A DNA stretch of 64,000 bases from Chrysogorgia sp. JL179-B06. Its lineage: Eukaryota > Cnidaria > Anthozoa > Scleralcyonacea > Chrysogorgiidae. The stretch lies in the NCBI GenBank assembly GCA_035772405.1, contig JAYKKM010000038.1:1842001-1906000 (forward strand), in the 5' to 3' direction. The position numbers and the translations under genes were made by a program. This document shows, in pieces, positions 49,373 through 59,483 of the stretch (position 1 is its first letter; the number at the start of each line of letters is the position of its first letter). The notes beneath the pieces were generated by a model. That model ran no database searches. It was not told the origin of the DNA and saw only the letters and a program-made list of their open reading frames with translations.

Positions 49373-49821
49373 CAGTTCGGACTTCTTGCCTTCGAGTGAA
49401 ATTTGAAACTCGCCACTCGCGTTGCTTAAAAGGTACCGCAGTTTGTCTAGACAGACAGTCGCGCTCAAAGCCCGAATGATTGTGCGGAAAAATCGTTCGA
49501 TTTTCACAAAGAAACAATAAAGTTTATCGCACTGAACAACACGCTATAAAGTAAAAACTGTTTGAAAATTTCGACAGTCGTATCCACGGCCAAAAGTGGC
49601 TGTAGAGTTTTAGATAAAATTTCATCATCGACAGCCATATATATGCTTTTAATCGTCGGCCATGGCCGCGACTAAATTTGAGCCCTGTTACGGTATTGAT
49701 CTTAATAGTATTTTAATCACAAGGTTGATAAAGGTGATAAGCTGGACAGAACATTATGGCAACTACTGTATGTCTACGGATAAAAATTAACTGTGATTAA
49801 TGCCCTGTGATTATTTTATTT

Positions 49822-51030
49822 ATTTTTTGTATAGTCTCACCCTCTTAAATGGTTGCAATTGGGTTAAAAATGGCATGTGTAAAATTGTATTAAAAACCAT
49901 TGATATTTAGGGGTAGGTCAAGGACCCTGAAATTGTTACTATAGTACCGCGGTATCTGTATGAGAAAAATCAGTCAAATTATCAAATATGCTATAATAAG
50001 TCCTCAGGGGAGTATCGGATTGGTCTAAAAATCTATTAGTGAGTAGTTTAGACCTGGTTTCCTCTTTGACTTTTCAAGATATAGGGCTCCAAACTCTTTT
50101 AACCAATAAGAATTTTAAGAGCTTCAATGGAGCCCTATACTGTATCTCGGAAACCATACATTTTTGGCTATAAGTTTGTCTTAAATTCAAATAGGAAACC
50201 AGGTCTAAACTACTCACTAATGCATTTTTAGACCAATCCGACACGGACCCCTGAGGACTTATAGCATATATTGGACAATTTGGCTGATTTTTCTCATACG
50301 GATACTATAATAAAAATGTCAGGGTCCTTGAGCTACCCCTAAATATCATTAGTATCAACCAACTAGTGTTCTATTACAAATTCGGCATTCTGATTGGCTG
50401 AGCTACTCACTGTCTATTGGTGATAGACGGTGAGTAGCATTACCCAATCACAAACCTTCTTATGCTGGAATATTCCTATCCTGACCAATCAGAAGACACG
50501 ACATATTCAAGCTGCACGGCCAAACCTGGAATCTAGTCCAAACATGGCGTCCGCTAAAATTTATATACGAGCGATGAAATCATGAAAATATTGGCCCGAA
50601 AGTAATGGAAAATTGTTCAGTTTTACATTTTCGAATAAGAAAATGAATTCGCTTATGCTTATGGAGTATATCTATACCAAATGTGAAGCAAAGTAATTAC
50701 AATCTCGTTTTTTATGAGCGATTGTTTATCATGTGTCATCGAGCAACTCTACATTTTGAATGGGAGACTTCTACAAACAAAAAGGTAAAACTATCTGAAA
50801 ATTTGGAACAATGTTAGAAAGGTTGTTTATGGTTGATACTAAAACAATTAGACAACTCGCCCTCATTGTCTATGAGCAGATAGTCAACTCGGGCTTCGCC
50901 CTCGTTGACTATCTGCTCATAGACAACTCGTTCTCGTTGTCTAATTGTTAAATAGTTTTTAATACAATTTTACACACAGCATTTTTAACCCAATTGGAAC
51001 CATTTAAGAGGGTGAGATTATACAAAATAA
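49822..51030. mobile_element. Large foldback element with a second element inserted
   Basis: Arms of more than 200 bp (49831-50100 and 50110-50350 with continuation at 50957-51030) pair, for example CACCCTCTTAAATGGTT with its near-complement at 50995-51015. The right arm is split by 50360-50955, which has its own inner arms with GACAACTCG/CGAGTTGTC sequence as at 18718. Confidence 0.65.
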
Positions 51031-51215
51031 AAAAAGGACAACCCTAATACTTCATGGTAAACAATACATATAGTCTCCCACCATATTTTACGGTTAGGAT
51101 TAGGGTTATGGTTAGGATTAGGGTTAGGATTAGAAAAAACAGATGGAAACCCGGTCTAGTGTCACCATGAAGTATAATTACAACAAAGTGAAAATTGTGA
51201 AATGTTGGCACTCAC

Positions 51216-51344
51216 CATTTCCTCTTGAAACCTTCATCATTGAGGTGACCACGAAGACAACACTCTTAAAATTTAAAATATAAAGAGCTTCATCTTGTTT
51301 CTCCACGATTGTGTCTAGTCTTGTTAATAAACTTCTTTGAAAAT
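51216..51344 (-). CDS. Internal exon of the transposon-borne gene
   Basis: Acceptor TTTTTGTAG and donor GTGAGT bound a 43-codon open exon, phase 1-1, encoding SLLTRLDTIVEKQDEALYIL. It reads in frame from the exon at 52574-52648. The clean splice signals and matching phases support a real gene. The function is unrecognised. Confidence 0.55.
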
Positions 51345-52573
51345 CTACAAAAAGAAAGATAGAAATCAACAAAAACATATAAAACATGAGTTCACATCAT
51401 GGAGCTCCCAAATCGGTACAACCCATCTACTAATAAACCCTTGGGACCAGTTGTTCAAAAGGTGATGAGCTTACAGTAACACAGAATTATTTGGCATTCA
51501 ATTGAAGAATTATCACCAATTATCACAGGCAAAGATATTTGAAATTTTCTGTTCAGACATTGTACAAATTTAGAAATATTTTATTGTTTTGCCTTTGTTC
51601 TCAAATAAAATAATCAGCTGGTTAAATGTTATTTCACAGTTAGCAGTAATCGCCCTTTAAACAACCAGCCCATGTTAGCATTTGCACAATTGCCGGTTTA
51701 CATAAATACATAAATAAAGATATAACAGCACTCTTTTTGCTGAACAAGTTAGCCTGTATAAATAAATAAATATTATTATTATTATTATTATATTCACCAT
51801 TAGAAGGCCACATAATAGTACTTCTCAAGGTTCAGTCAAAAGTTATCAATTTATTTTGACAAATTACAATGCAAGTGCCATCAGCTTACTATCATGGTGA
51901 AAGAAACAAAATTTATGTGATAAACAATTGTGGGTAAATGTAACCAACTTAGCCTGTCTTATCACCAGTTGACCCATGTGACTTTGTAATAATAATATTT
52001 ATTCAGGACATTACTGGAGTGTTTTTTTGTGATGTCCTGCAATTTCATTATATCAGCGCTGCAAATAAACCTTAGCAAACTGTCGGTCATGACGAGCAGG
52101 AGAAATTAAAATTTGGTGGTGAAGTGCCAAATCCTACTGGTCACACATTACATCAAGGACGCCTCAATTCTGATACGACTTACATAAATAACTGTGTATG
52201 AAGAATAGCATATTGTTGTATTTAAACTATTTCATAACATTCACTGTGCCATTAACGTCTTCAAATTAATCTCGAAACTATCTTATCATGTATGCTCACT
52301 TGCAGCAAAACATAACCGCTCCATAAATATTTGACCGGTCAAAATGGTCATTGAAAACTAAAAAGCAGCGGTCAAGGTGCTAATATCGCCAGTTATTTGC
52401 AGCGCTGTTATATGTTAGCAGATTAATGACAATGTTGTTCTCAAGAACAATTATGACTACCATTAAACTAGTGTTTGTAGTTAGTGCATGGCTTTCGCCA
52501 AAATAAAATTATAAATCCCCCCTTGTTCTAATGTGTTAAAAGCAATTGGTAGAAGATCACTATTTTAACTTAC

Positions 52574-52648
52574 TTTGTACTTCTCTAGACAGTCCTGAAG
52601 TGGCAAGGTTTGCACCAACTGCTAAATTATCAAAACTCTCAAATATAG
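52574..52648 (-). CDS. Internal exon of the transposon-borne gene (upstream)
   Basis: An acceptor ending AACTTCTAG and a donor GTAAGT bound a 75-nt exon, phase 1-1, encoding IFESFDNLAVGANLATSG and more. It joins the next exon in frame. A possible 5' untranslated exon with donor GTAAGT at 53366 lies further upstream. The start codon exon was not identified. Confidence 0.5.
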
Positions 52649-54116
52649 CTAGAAGTTTGAGAGGATGCAGAAAATAAAATTAGCAATTTAGCACATATAT
52701 CATACAATACCTTCATTACATATACTTAAACTATATTTGCTGTATACATGTAGTTTTAATCGAAATTGGCTTATCAATGTCCCAAGTTTGCATCAGGCAC
52801 AGACACTGAGAATCTGTGATCATTTAATTATCTACATGACATGTATGATTTTCAAGTGTTTAATAGACCATATTCATAAACTATAGAAACCATAGCAAGA
52901 AATATATCCCAAGATAACTTAATACTTCTTATATCAGGGTTGTAACAGTTATTCAACGTAAGTGTTTATGGTTGTTATATATTATCAAGTGGTAGAAATA
53001 TAAACAAACCTTTAAATATAAACCCAGCTATTTTAATATGGACAAATAGGGAAATACTAAACTTTAATTTCCCAATCCCTGATAAATACCAGCTATATTA
53101 AGGCTTAATACTGAAAATCGATCGATGCAATACATGTAGATAATATATAACCATGGTATATGTGGCCAGGATATACCACAGTCAACAAAATTTGGCCTCA
53201 TATATTTGAAAATACTTGGACAACGAAGCCCATATGCTATTGCACAAACCTGTATCATAAATCATAATATACCATGTTTATCGCAACAAATGCCAACAAT
53301 GATAAGATATCACGAAAATAATGATAGAAAGGCAACATTAAGTAAAAGGACAAAACTATTACTTACTTTAAAATCGATGATGCACCCAGGAGACAGATGT
53401 AACCGATGGATTTGAAAGGAATAACACAGTTAAAATTTCGCGCTCTTGTATTCAGAAATGCAGACGAGTTAAACGAGTTGAAAAAATGAACGCGCTAGGA
53501 CATCTGGGAAGGAATTGGTTTAACTCGTACCCAGCCCTATACATTAAACATAACACGGTAGGGTTTTGAGGTTTCTTTAGAAATGTTATCCTTTAACTGT
53601 GACGGTTTTCACGCAGTTTATTACTGCTGCCTATATACCGTAGAAACGCATTTAAATGTTCTTCGCACGCATCGCTTGAGATTGGAGTGTCACATACATA
53701 AACACGCTTTGTTGTTTAGCCTTACAATATGATAAAACAACATCTTCTCATTGAAAACCTTTTATAAAACGCTATTTCGACGTTGTATAGCCAGCGCGAT
53801 CAGTGAATGGTTCCCGCATATATAAACCTAGTCGGCTGAACGGCTAATAGCAACGTTATTTCGCCAACGTTGCTACAACGTATGTTTACCTCCTCTGCGA
53901 TATCGTACCGATCTAACCAAACCATAACCTTGTAACGTTGCGATTAATACGTTGTGTACACTAGCTGGGGAATGAGATAAACCCGCACATAAAGCCTATT
54001 GAATATTATTACTTCTCTAAATTGGACTCTTGAAGACTATTGATTAAGCCCTAGCGTCTGTCAGCAATACCGATATATATATATATATATATAAATCGAC
54101 GAACAACACGTTTCTT
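52649..54116. other. Transposon interior, upstream part
   Basis: A candidate 5' exon ends at 53367 (minus strand, donor GTAAGT). ACGTT-rich short repeats occur near 53860-53950. Otherwise it is A+T-rich with no gene seen. Confidence 0.4.
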
Positions 54117-54813
54117 GGGTTATTTTAACTCTGCCAAACTTGCAGTTAAAAGAACTCCAATGTAGAAACTCTAAATTACTCCATTCTTAGATTACTTTAA
54201 CTCCGAAAAAAGAGTCAAAGTAACTCCAATGAAGTTAACCGTTCTGGATAGTTAAAATTACTGCTCTCTATAGGGTTACTTTAACTCCGAAAGTGGAGTT
54301 AAAATAACTCCAATGAAGTTACTCCATCCCAAGTAATCAAAATTACTCCCTCTCCTGGGTTATTTTAACTCCTCGAAAATAACAGTGTATTTACACAAAA
54401 ACTTGAGTTAGAAACATGATTACTTGAGTTGAATGGTTTTACTCAAACTATGTGTAATTTGTATTGCTCATTTACACATGATTTGTGTAGAAACTGAATA
54501 ATTACACACAAGTTTGAGTAAAGTTACGCACGTTGCAAATTTACACACTAGCCAGTGTTTATTTTACATGCTTGCGTGTGTAAACACAATTTACACTGAA
54601 ACTCTGTGTAAATAAACACAAGCTTTTGTGTAAATAATTACACTAAATTTTGAGTAAATTTTACTTTTACCTAATAATTTGTGTAAATTTTACACAAAAA
54701 ATGATGTAGGAAATTTACCGCAATTTTTGTGTTAACCTAACGCAAATTCTTGAGTAAAAGTACGACTTTACACAATAAAGTGTGTTAATTTAACACATGC
54801 ATTTTTTGCAGTG
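54117..54813. repeat. Right subterminal and terminal repeats of the 8.5-kb transposon
   Basis: 54117-54370 holds repeated palindromic units (TTACTTTAACTCCGAAA and GGAGTTAAAGTAACTCC-like). 54380-54813 holds TGTGTAAATTTACACA-type units ending in TTTTTTGCAGTG. The first set has no counterpart at the left end. Confidence 0.7.
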
Positions 54814-54815
54814 TA

Positions 54816-55153
54816 GCACTAAAGGCTAGTTTGACTAGTTCGCTTGTTCTGTTTTTAACGTCCTGCCCACCAGCACAATCGTCTAATATTATCAACGAGT
54901 TGGTACCTCTGTAAGTCTCGGCTACGTATTTAAGAATTACGTTGACTTTATCCTGATCACACTGAATAGTGACAAAGTCTGGGTCTCTCAAGTATTTCCA
55001 CTCTGTGTACGTTTTGTTCCATTCGAATGTTGGACATATGAGAATGATATACTCGAAGTGATTCATGTATTCTTTCTCTATCATATCCAGTAGGTAGTGT
55101 GTTTTACCACAGGCTGTCATACCAACAATTAGCATGTTAAAAGGCGTTTTCAT
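54816..55153 (-). pseudogene. Packaging ATPase of element 2, N-terminal piece
   Basis: It encodes Walker A GMTACGKT near the N-terminus and Walker B LIILDDC, then runs to the transposon edge in LAFSAT. Together with 46001-46316 it equals the 199-aa ATPase of element 1. The start is preceded by AAAACATGTAGTATTCTAT. Confidence 0.88.
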
Positions 55154-55170
55154 ATAGAATACTACATGTT

Positions 55171-56413
55171 TTAGTATTGGATTGATTGCAGATCGTTGTT
55201 GATAAGGTTTACGAGTCCGTCGGAGAGTACGAATATTCTACACATGACGTTCGCTGTTGTGGCTTCTTTATTGATTTCCATCAATATTCCTGACTGAGTG
55301 TTCACAATCTTTTTTCCAGTTGCAACTCTAGCGTTGTCTTCGATAGACCTTAGGTCAACAACCAAAGCGAAACCGTCTTTTGTAAAACTTTTGGATAGTC
55401 ATATGCTGGTCACGGTCGGCTAGTTTTTGTCCGAATAGTCTTTTCGCTTCTCCCCAGAGTCTTGATTTCGGTATTCCTTGACTGTAGACCATGTTCGGTA
55501 CACCTTCAATAGTGAGTTTCACCGACTCTATATTTGGGTAGACGAACTCCTCGCTGTCAGTTCTTGTCTTATTTGTGAAGAGTAGAACGATAGCTTTCAT
55601 TGATTTTCTCGGTAGGTTAATATTCTCGTTTACGAGTGTGGTTCCTTTGTCCCACTCCATAGTCTTCATTAGTGTGACGTGTTCATACGATAGAGATCTA
55701 CCTGATGCGTATATAGATGATACTTCATCAGCAATCTCTTGACTCTCGATAGTTTCGTACTCCAACTCAAGGTTCTCCAACATATAGCCAGCCACAGCTG
55801 ATCCAGATTGAGCCACCATAATATCAGACGCTTTAGGGAGTGTGATTATATACCTGAAATTGTTGTTCATGTTGTATGGTGCGTATAGACCGTGATCTTC
55901 TAGAATCTTGTCGATTTGAACCTTTTGTTTGGTGTTATTGATAGAGAACATCAGACCATCGCTAACTTTTTGCACGTCTCCACTGGCCGCACCACTGTCG
56001 TCCTTTGAGATTAGCTTTCGAAGGTTCTCGTTTGCTATACCGTATTCGACCATCTGGTCTCGCTCACTGTTAGATTTCCAGAGGTCTTTGTACGTACCGA
56101 TGACGCTTTCACCACTATTGTCGTACACAGTCTCACCTGCTAGTTTTACCACCAGTCTATCAAGTAGTAGTCTCGAAAGGTTGTTAAGAAACCATGATTT
56201 CACGTTCGAACTTTTAAAGTCGAATAGAAGATGGAGACTGGAGGGTACCAAGCAAGTGTTACCTTTTGTTTTCGGGATATCGATGTATAACTCCTCCCCT
56301 GGATTGGCTTTGTTGGGGTTTAGCGTTACAACATGACGGGTTCTTGTGCCTTTGATAGCAGATATTTCACGACGTCTATACCCAGGAAGCAACTCTTTTT
56401 CACTAGTATTCAT
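55171..56413 (-). pseudogene. Putative major capsid protein of element 2, frameshifted
   Basis: The frame from 56413 matches the element 1 capsid until about residue 345 (FYKRRF), then shifts. The remaining C-terminal part (VVDLRSIEDN to NDLQSIQY) is in another frame from 55365. Identity to the element 1 protein is high over the length, so this is a recent break. The pre-start sequence AAAACATGTGTTATAGTATA fits the common motif. Confidence 0.82.
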
Positions 56414-56435
56414 ACTATATACTATAACACATGTT

Positions 56436-57723
56436 TTATTTCCTCTGTTTGTACTGATCGTAGACGAACCAAGCTAGTGCTATCGCTAGGATCCATAGAT
56501 TAGATGCTAACCAAGATATACCTGCAGCTCCCCACTTTAACACGGTCGCCACCGTGTTTAGCAGTCCAGACAGTAGAGGGCCAGCCTTTGTGGCTAGATT
56601 AGCTATAGCTTTTCCTAGTTTTCCAAGTGCTTGACCACCTTTGAAGACAACGCTTCTAGCGGATATTATAATTGTAGTGATAAAAGAGGCTATGGTTATT
56701 CCTAAAGCTGAAGCACCCAACCAGTTTTCCTTAAACCACTCCTTTATTTTTTTGCAACCGAGTGACGTCCTCTTCTTGTTGCTCTCTCACTTCCTCCAAT
56801 TCTCTCTGTCTTAGTGTTCCGTCTCTCGCTTCTCTTAAACCAATTATTCTTTCTTCAAGTTCAATTACCTCTATAGAGTCATCACTATTGTCTCTCTCTT
56901 CAAGTGTTGTGTCTATAGCGTCCTGAAAGTAGTTGGCTTGAATTTGTAGAGCGCCGTTGTCGCCAATTCTTGATTGTGGATCTATAGTGTTTGATGGGTT
57001 TATCACACCTTGGTACGCTCGATTTTCTTCGTCAGTCATCCCTTTTATGTAGGGGACGTCAGAAGTTGTGTCTACCATTGACATGCCTTCAACGGTTGCG
57101 TCTCTATCGTATTGCTCACTCACGATATCACTCATCAATTTTTTAAATTGTGTGACTGCCTCTTGCGATACATTAGCGTCATTATATTGTAGAACACCGG
57201 CAGCGTCACGTTTTAGTACTATTTGTGGTGCGCCTCGTTTATTTCTACTTGTTATTGGCTTAAAAGTTATGTTGTTGTTCTTAGTCCTACTAACAAGTAA
57301 TCGTAACTCAATCGCCTTATGAGTGTGTGGGTTAAACCTGAAACCATCCTTATTAAACTCTCTACTAATAAAGTCTTCGATAGATGGTGTTACGTCGTTT
57401 ATAGGTCGGTTAGTTGTGTATATAAACCGAGCCTCAGGGGCTGATCTACTCCTTTGATCCTTTCTAGTTATTGTTACTGTCTTACCATCATCACTGTCTA
57501 TAAAAGATGTCTCTGCTTTTCTTTCACCACGTAAACGATCAATATACTTCATCCTAACCTTAACAACTTCCAGCTTATCAGGGTCGTCGTTGCTTAGGAG
57601 ATCCAGTCTCTCTTTGGCGAGTGTATCATACTCGTTGTCCAAGGCGGTGTCACTCATATCATTATATTTTGAGTACTCGTCACGATCTTGCATTTCAATG
57701 TCATCGAACCCTCCTTCAGCCAT
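56436..57723 (-). pseudogene. Membrane-anchored structural protein of element 2, frameshifted
   Basis: The frame from 57723 (330 codons) ends at a stop shortly after a shift in a run of A residues near 56750. The C-terminal hydrophobic part (56720-56436, with LGITIASFITTIIIS and LWILAIALAWFVYD) is in another frame. The domain order equals the 475-aa protein of element 1, but the middle is diverged. An error in the homopolymer could be a sequencing artefact. Confidence 0.82.
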
Positions 57724-57730
57724 TTATATA

Positions 57731-58822
57731 CTACTCAATGTTTTGAATATCACTCTCTGGTATCCACGAATTGTGTTTACTGTCGTAGCCAAGCCACTTA
57801 ACCAAAGCCATCTTCTTACCTCCCACATTCTTTCTCTTCACTATCTTCTCAACTTTATATACATCGTCTTTCTTATCAACAGCTGACAACTCTTCCTCGT
57901 AAAACTTACCGATGATGGGTTCCCCTTCATGGTCCTCTATCTCGTACACGGTAGGGTCACCACGCATGACTTTTGTCACTTTGAATAGTTCTTCAGTGAA
58001 GTTAGCCTCGTATCCTTTCGCGAATATGCTCTTGTACTTTGATATCCTGACAGTCTCACCTACTTTAAACTTTGGTAGTGGGTATTCACCGAGATGGTGT
58101 CCAAACAACGTCGTCCATACTTCGTTTTCGTTTTTCTTGCTCACGTCTTTAGGTTTCGTTAGAATAGTACTGTGTTTGGTATTATTGTAATTTTCAACGA
58201 GTTGGTCTAAAATGTCAATCCACTTGTATGTTCCTTTACTGTAGAAGTACTTCCACATAGACGTCTTAAGTGTTCTGTTAAACCGTTCTACGACTGCTGC
58301 CTTTTTATCAGAGTTTGTGCTAAAGTATTTCACGTCGTGTTTCTCCAACAGATCCTTCACACCAACGTTGTAGAATTCCTTACCATCGTCAAACTGAACC
58401 AGCTTTGGATACTCGCCAAATCTAACCTTAGCCTTCTCTAGTAACTCTGTTACAGCCTTAGTCATGTTTTTCGTGTCTTTCCTGTAGACAGGTATGGTAA
58501 ACGCGTACCTACTAAGGATCTCAGTGGCTGTTAGTATCCAGTAGTACCCGTTGTTCTTGTGTTTGTACTTGCCCATATCAACCAAGTCCATCTGTATCTG
58601 CTCACCCAGATAGTCAACAAACGTTTGTCTAAACTTGTGTTTCTTAACAACTGGTTTGTACCTGGTGTACGTGTCTTGAGATTTTAACCAGTCCTTTATC
58701 TTTGCCCTACTAACACTTAGTCCATCTTCTTGTGCCTTTTGGTATAGCCTCTCAGCGGACTGGTAACCAGTTGACGGATTATAGTAAATACCTCTTAGTT
58801 CTTGCTCTATGTCCATATACAC
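57731..58822 (-). CDS. Retroviral-type DDE integrase with chromodomain, element 2
   Basis: The 363-aa intact ORF has core residues in QMDLVDMG, QFDDGKEFYN and VVERFNRTL, and a C-terminal chromodomain with ALVKWLGYDSKHNSWIPE. It is clearly homologous to the element 1 integrase yet diverged, so the two elements are different lineages, not a recent duplication. It overlaps the upstream gene by 1 bp. Confidence 0.9.
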   Translation of the reverse strand: MYMDIEQELRGIYYNPSTGYQSAERLYQKAQEDGLSVSRAKIKDWLKSQDTYTRYKPVVKKHKFRQTFVDYLGEQIQMDLVDMGKYKHKNNGYYWILTATEILSRYAFTIPVYRKDTKNMTKAVTELLEKAKVRFGEYPKLVQFDDGKEFYNVGVKDLLEKHDVKYFSTNSDKKAAVVERFNRTLKTSMWKYFYSKGTYKWIDILDQLVENYNNTKHSTILTKPKDVSKKNENEVWTTLFGHHLGEYPLPKFKVGETVRISKYKSIFAKGYEANFTEELFKVTKVMRGDPTVYEIEDHEGEPIIGKFYEEELSAVDKKDDVYKVEKIVKRKNVGGKKMALVKWLGYDSKHNSWIPESDIQNIE

Positions 58823-59466
58823 TACGTGATGTGTAAATCTAACAGCACCTCGCCAACGCTAATACTGTTATCGTCCTGGTCTGTTATCTTAAACTCTAGT
58901 TGGTTGATGACTCCTTTGTTTATTGGGATTTTCGACCCAACACCAAAATGTTGTACAGAACCCTTAAGTGTCTGTGCGCTAGTTATTGGCAGTACTGCGA
59001 TACAACCACTTTTGTTACCATTAACTATGTTATTAGATCTGTCCACGATACTAGACGTTACTTGTATGTATTTCAGTCCTCTGTTAACGTTAGCAACGTT
59101 GGGACTGGTTTTTGTGGTGGCTATTGTAGTGTTTTCGTCAAACCCTAAGAGTTGTCCAAATCTAAACAGTTCTATTTGTTGGTCAGTTGTTATCGTACAC
59201 GTCGAGTCGTATCTGTTAGCTACTAACTTGACGTCTCCTAACTCTTTCAAGTCGTCGGCGATCATTTTGAAGGTGTGGTACCCAGGACTAAAAACGTGAT
59301 TATTACTGTTGTAAGTTATCTTGTCGTTAGCTGTGGTTACGTTAACGTAGTCCCAAAAGATGGTTGCCTTCTCAACTAGTAAGTGAGGGTCTGAGTTAGT
59401 TGCTAGAGTTGACTCTGGTAGGTCTACAGTTTTCGTTGAACCACTAATCAATACTACCACTCTCAT
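58822..59466 (-). CDS. Minor-capsid-like protein, element 2
   Basis: The 214-aa protein is beta-rich. It matches the 263-aa protein of element 1 (ATIFWDYVNV against VTVFWNYDNV, GQLLGFD, GLKYIQV, LLDLHIT) but lacks the MSL-YGF N-terminal tag. It also matches the truncated paralogue at 44451. A penton or vertex protein is one idea; nothing decisive is visible. Its ATG is 17 bp from the divergent 565-aa gene. Confidence 0.65.
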   Translation of the reverse strand: MRVVVLISGSTKTVDLPESTLATNSDPHLLVEKATIFWDYVNVTTANDKITYNSNNHVFSPGYHTFKMIADDLKELGDVKLVANRYDSTCTITTDQQIELFRFGQLLGFDENTTIATTKTSPNVANVNRGLKYIQVTSSIVDRSNNIVNGNKSGCIAVLPITSAQTLKGSVQHFGVGSKIPINKGVINQLEFKITDQDDNSISVGEVLLDLHIT

Positions 59467-59483
59467 ATAACGTACGGTATGTT
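59467..59483. promoter_or_regulatory. 17-bp divergent promoter between the two gene blocks
   Basis: ATAACGTACGGTATGTT lies between two start codons facing away from each other. It reads as the AACAT..GTA..ATAT pre-start motif on the minus strand, and near-palindromically (CGTACGGTATG) on the plus strand. No room remains for classic promoters, so transcription from both sides must start within the opposing genes or at the motif itself. Confidence 0.55.

Larger units (their letters stand above)
48650..51215. other. Transposon interior: minisatellite and foldback element
   Basis: It holds a tandem array of about 21-bp units at 49111-49372 and a 1.2-kb foldback at 49822-51030 with a smaller element inside it (about 50360-50955). 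Degenerate TTAGGG-like repeats lie at 51091-51135. No exon is recognised. Confidence 0.55.
46317..54813. mobile_element. 8.5-kb DNA transposon inserted in the ATPase gene
   Basis: The inserted DNA starts CACTGCAAAAAACGCTGTGT and ends with the complement of CACTGCAAAAAATGCATGTG. The terminal repeats are about 30 bp, and TA at 46315-46316 and 54814-54815 is the target duplication. Removing it brings the two ATPase halves together in register with the intact copy in element 1. Subterminal zones (46330-46680 and 54380-54800) are crowded with TGTGTAAA/TTTACACA repeats. A TA duplication fits several DNA transposon groups. No transposase was recognised, and CACTGC ends alone do not settle the group. 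Confidence 0.88.

Noticed and set aside
51091..51135. Telomeric repeats marking a chromosome end or fusion
   Set aside because: The GGTTAGGATTAGGG-type units are degenerate and short, and occur in several dispersed repeats in the window.
56735..56755. Programmed ribosomal frameshift in the membrane-protein gene
   Set aside because: The element 1 homologue is a single open frame and the same element has another frameshift plus a disrupting insertion; simple decay or a homopolymer error is more likely.
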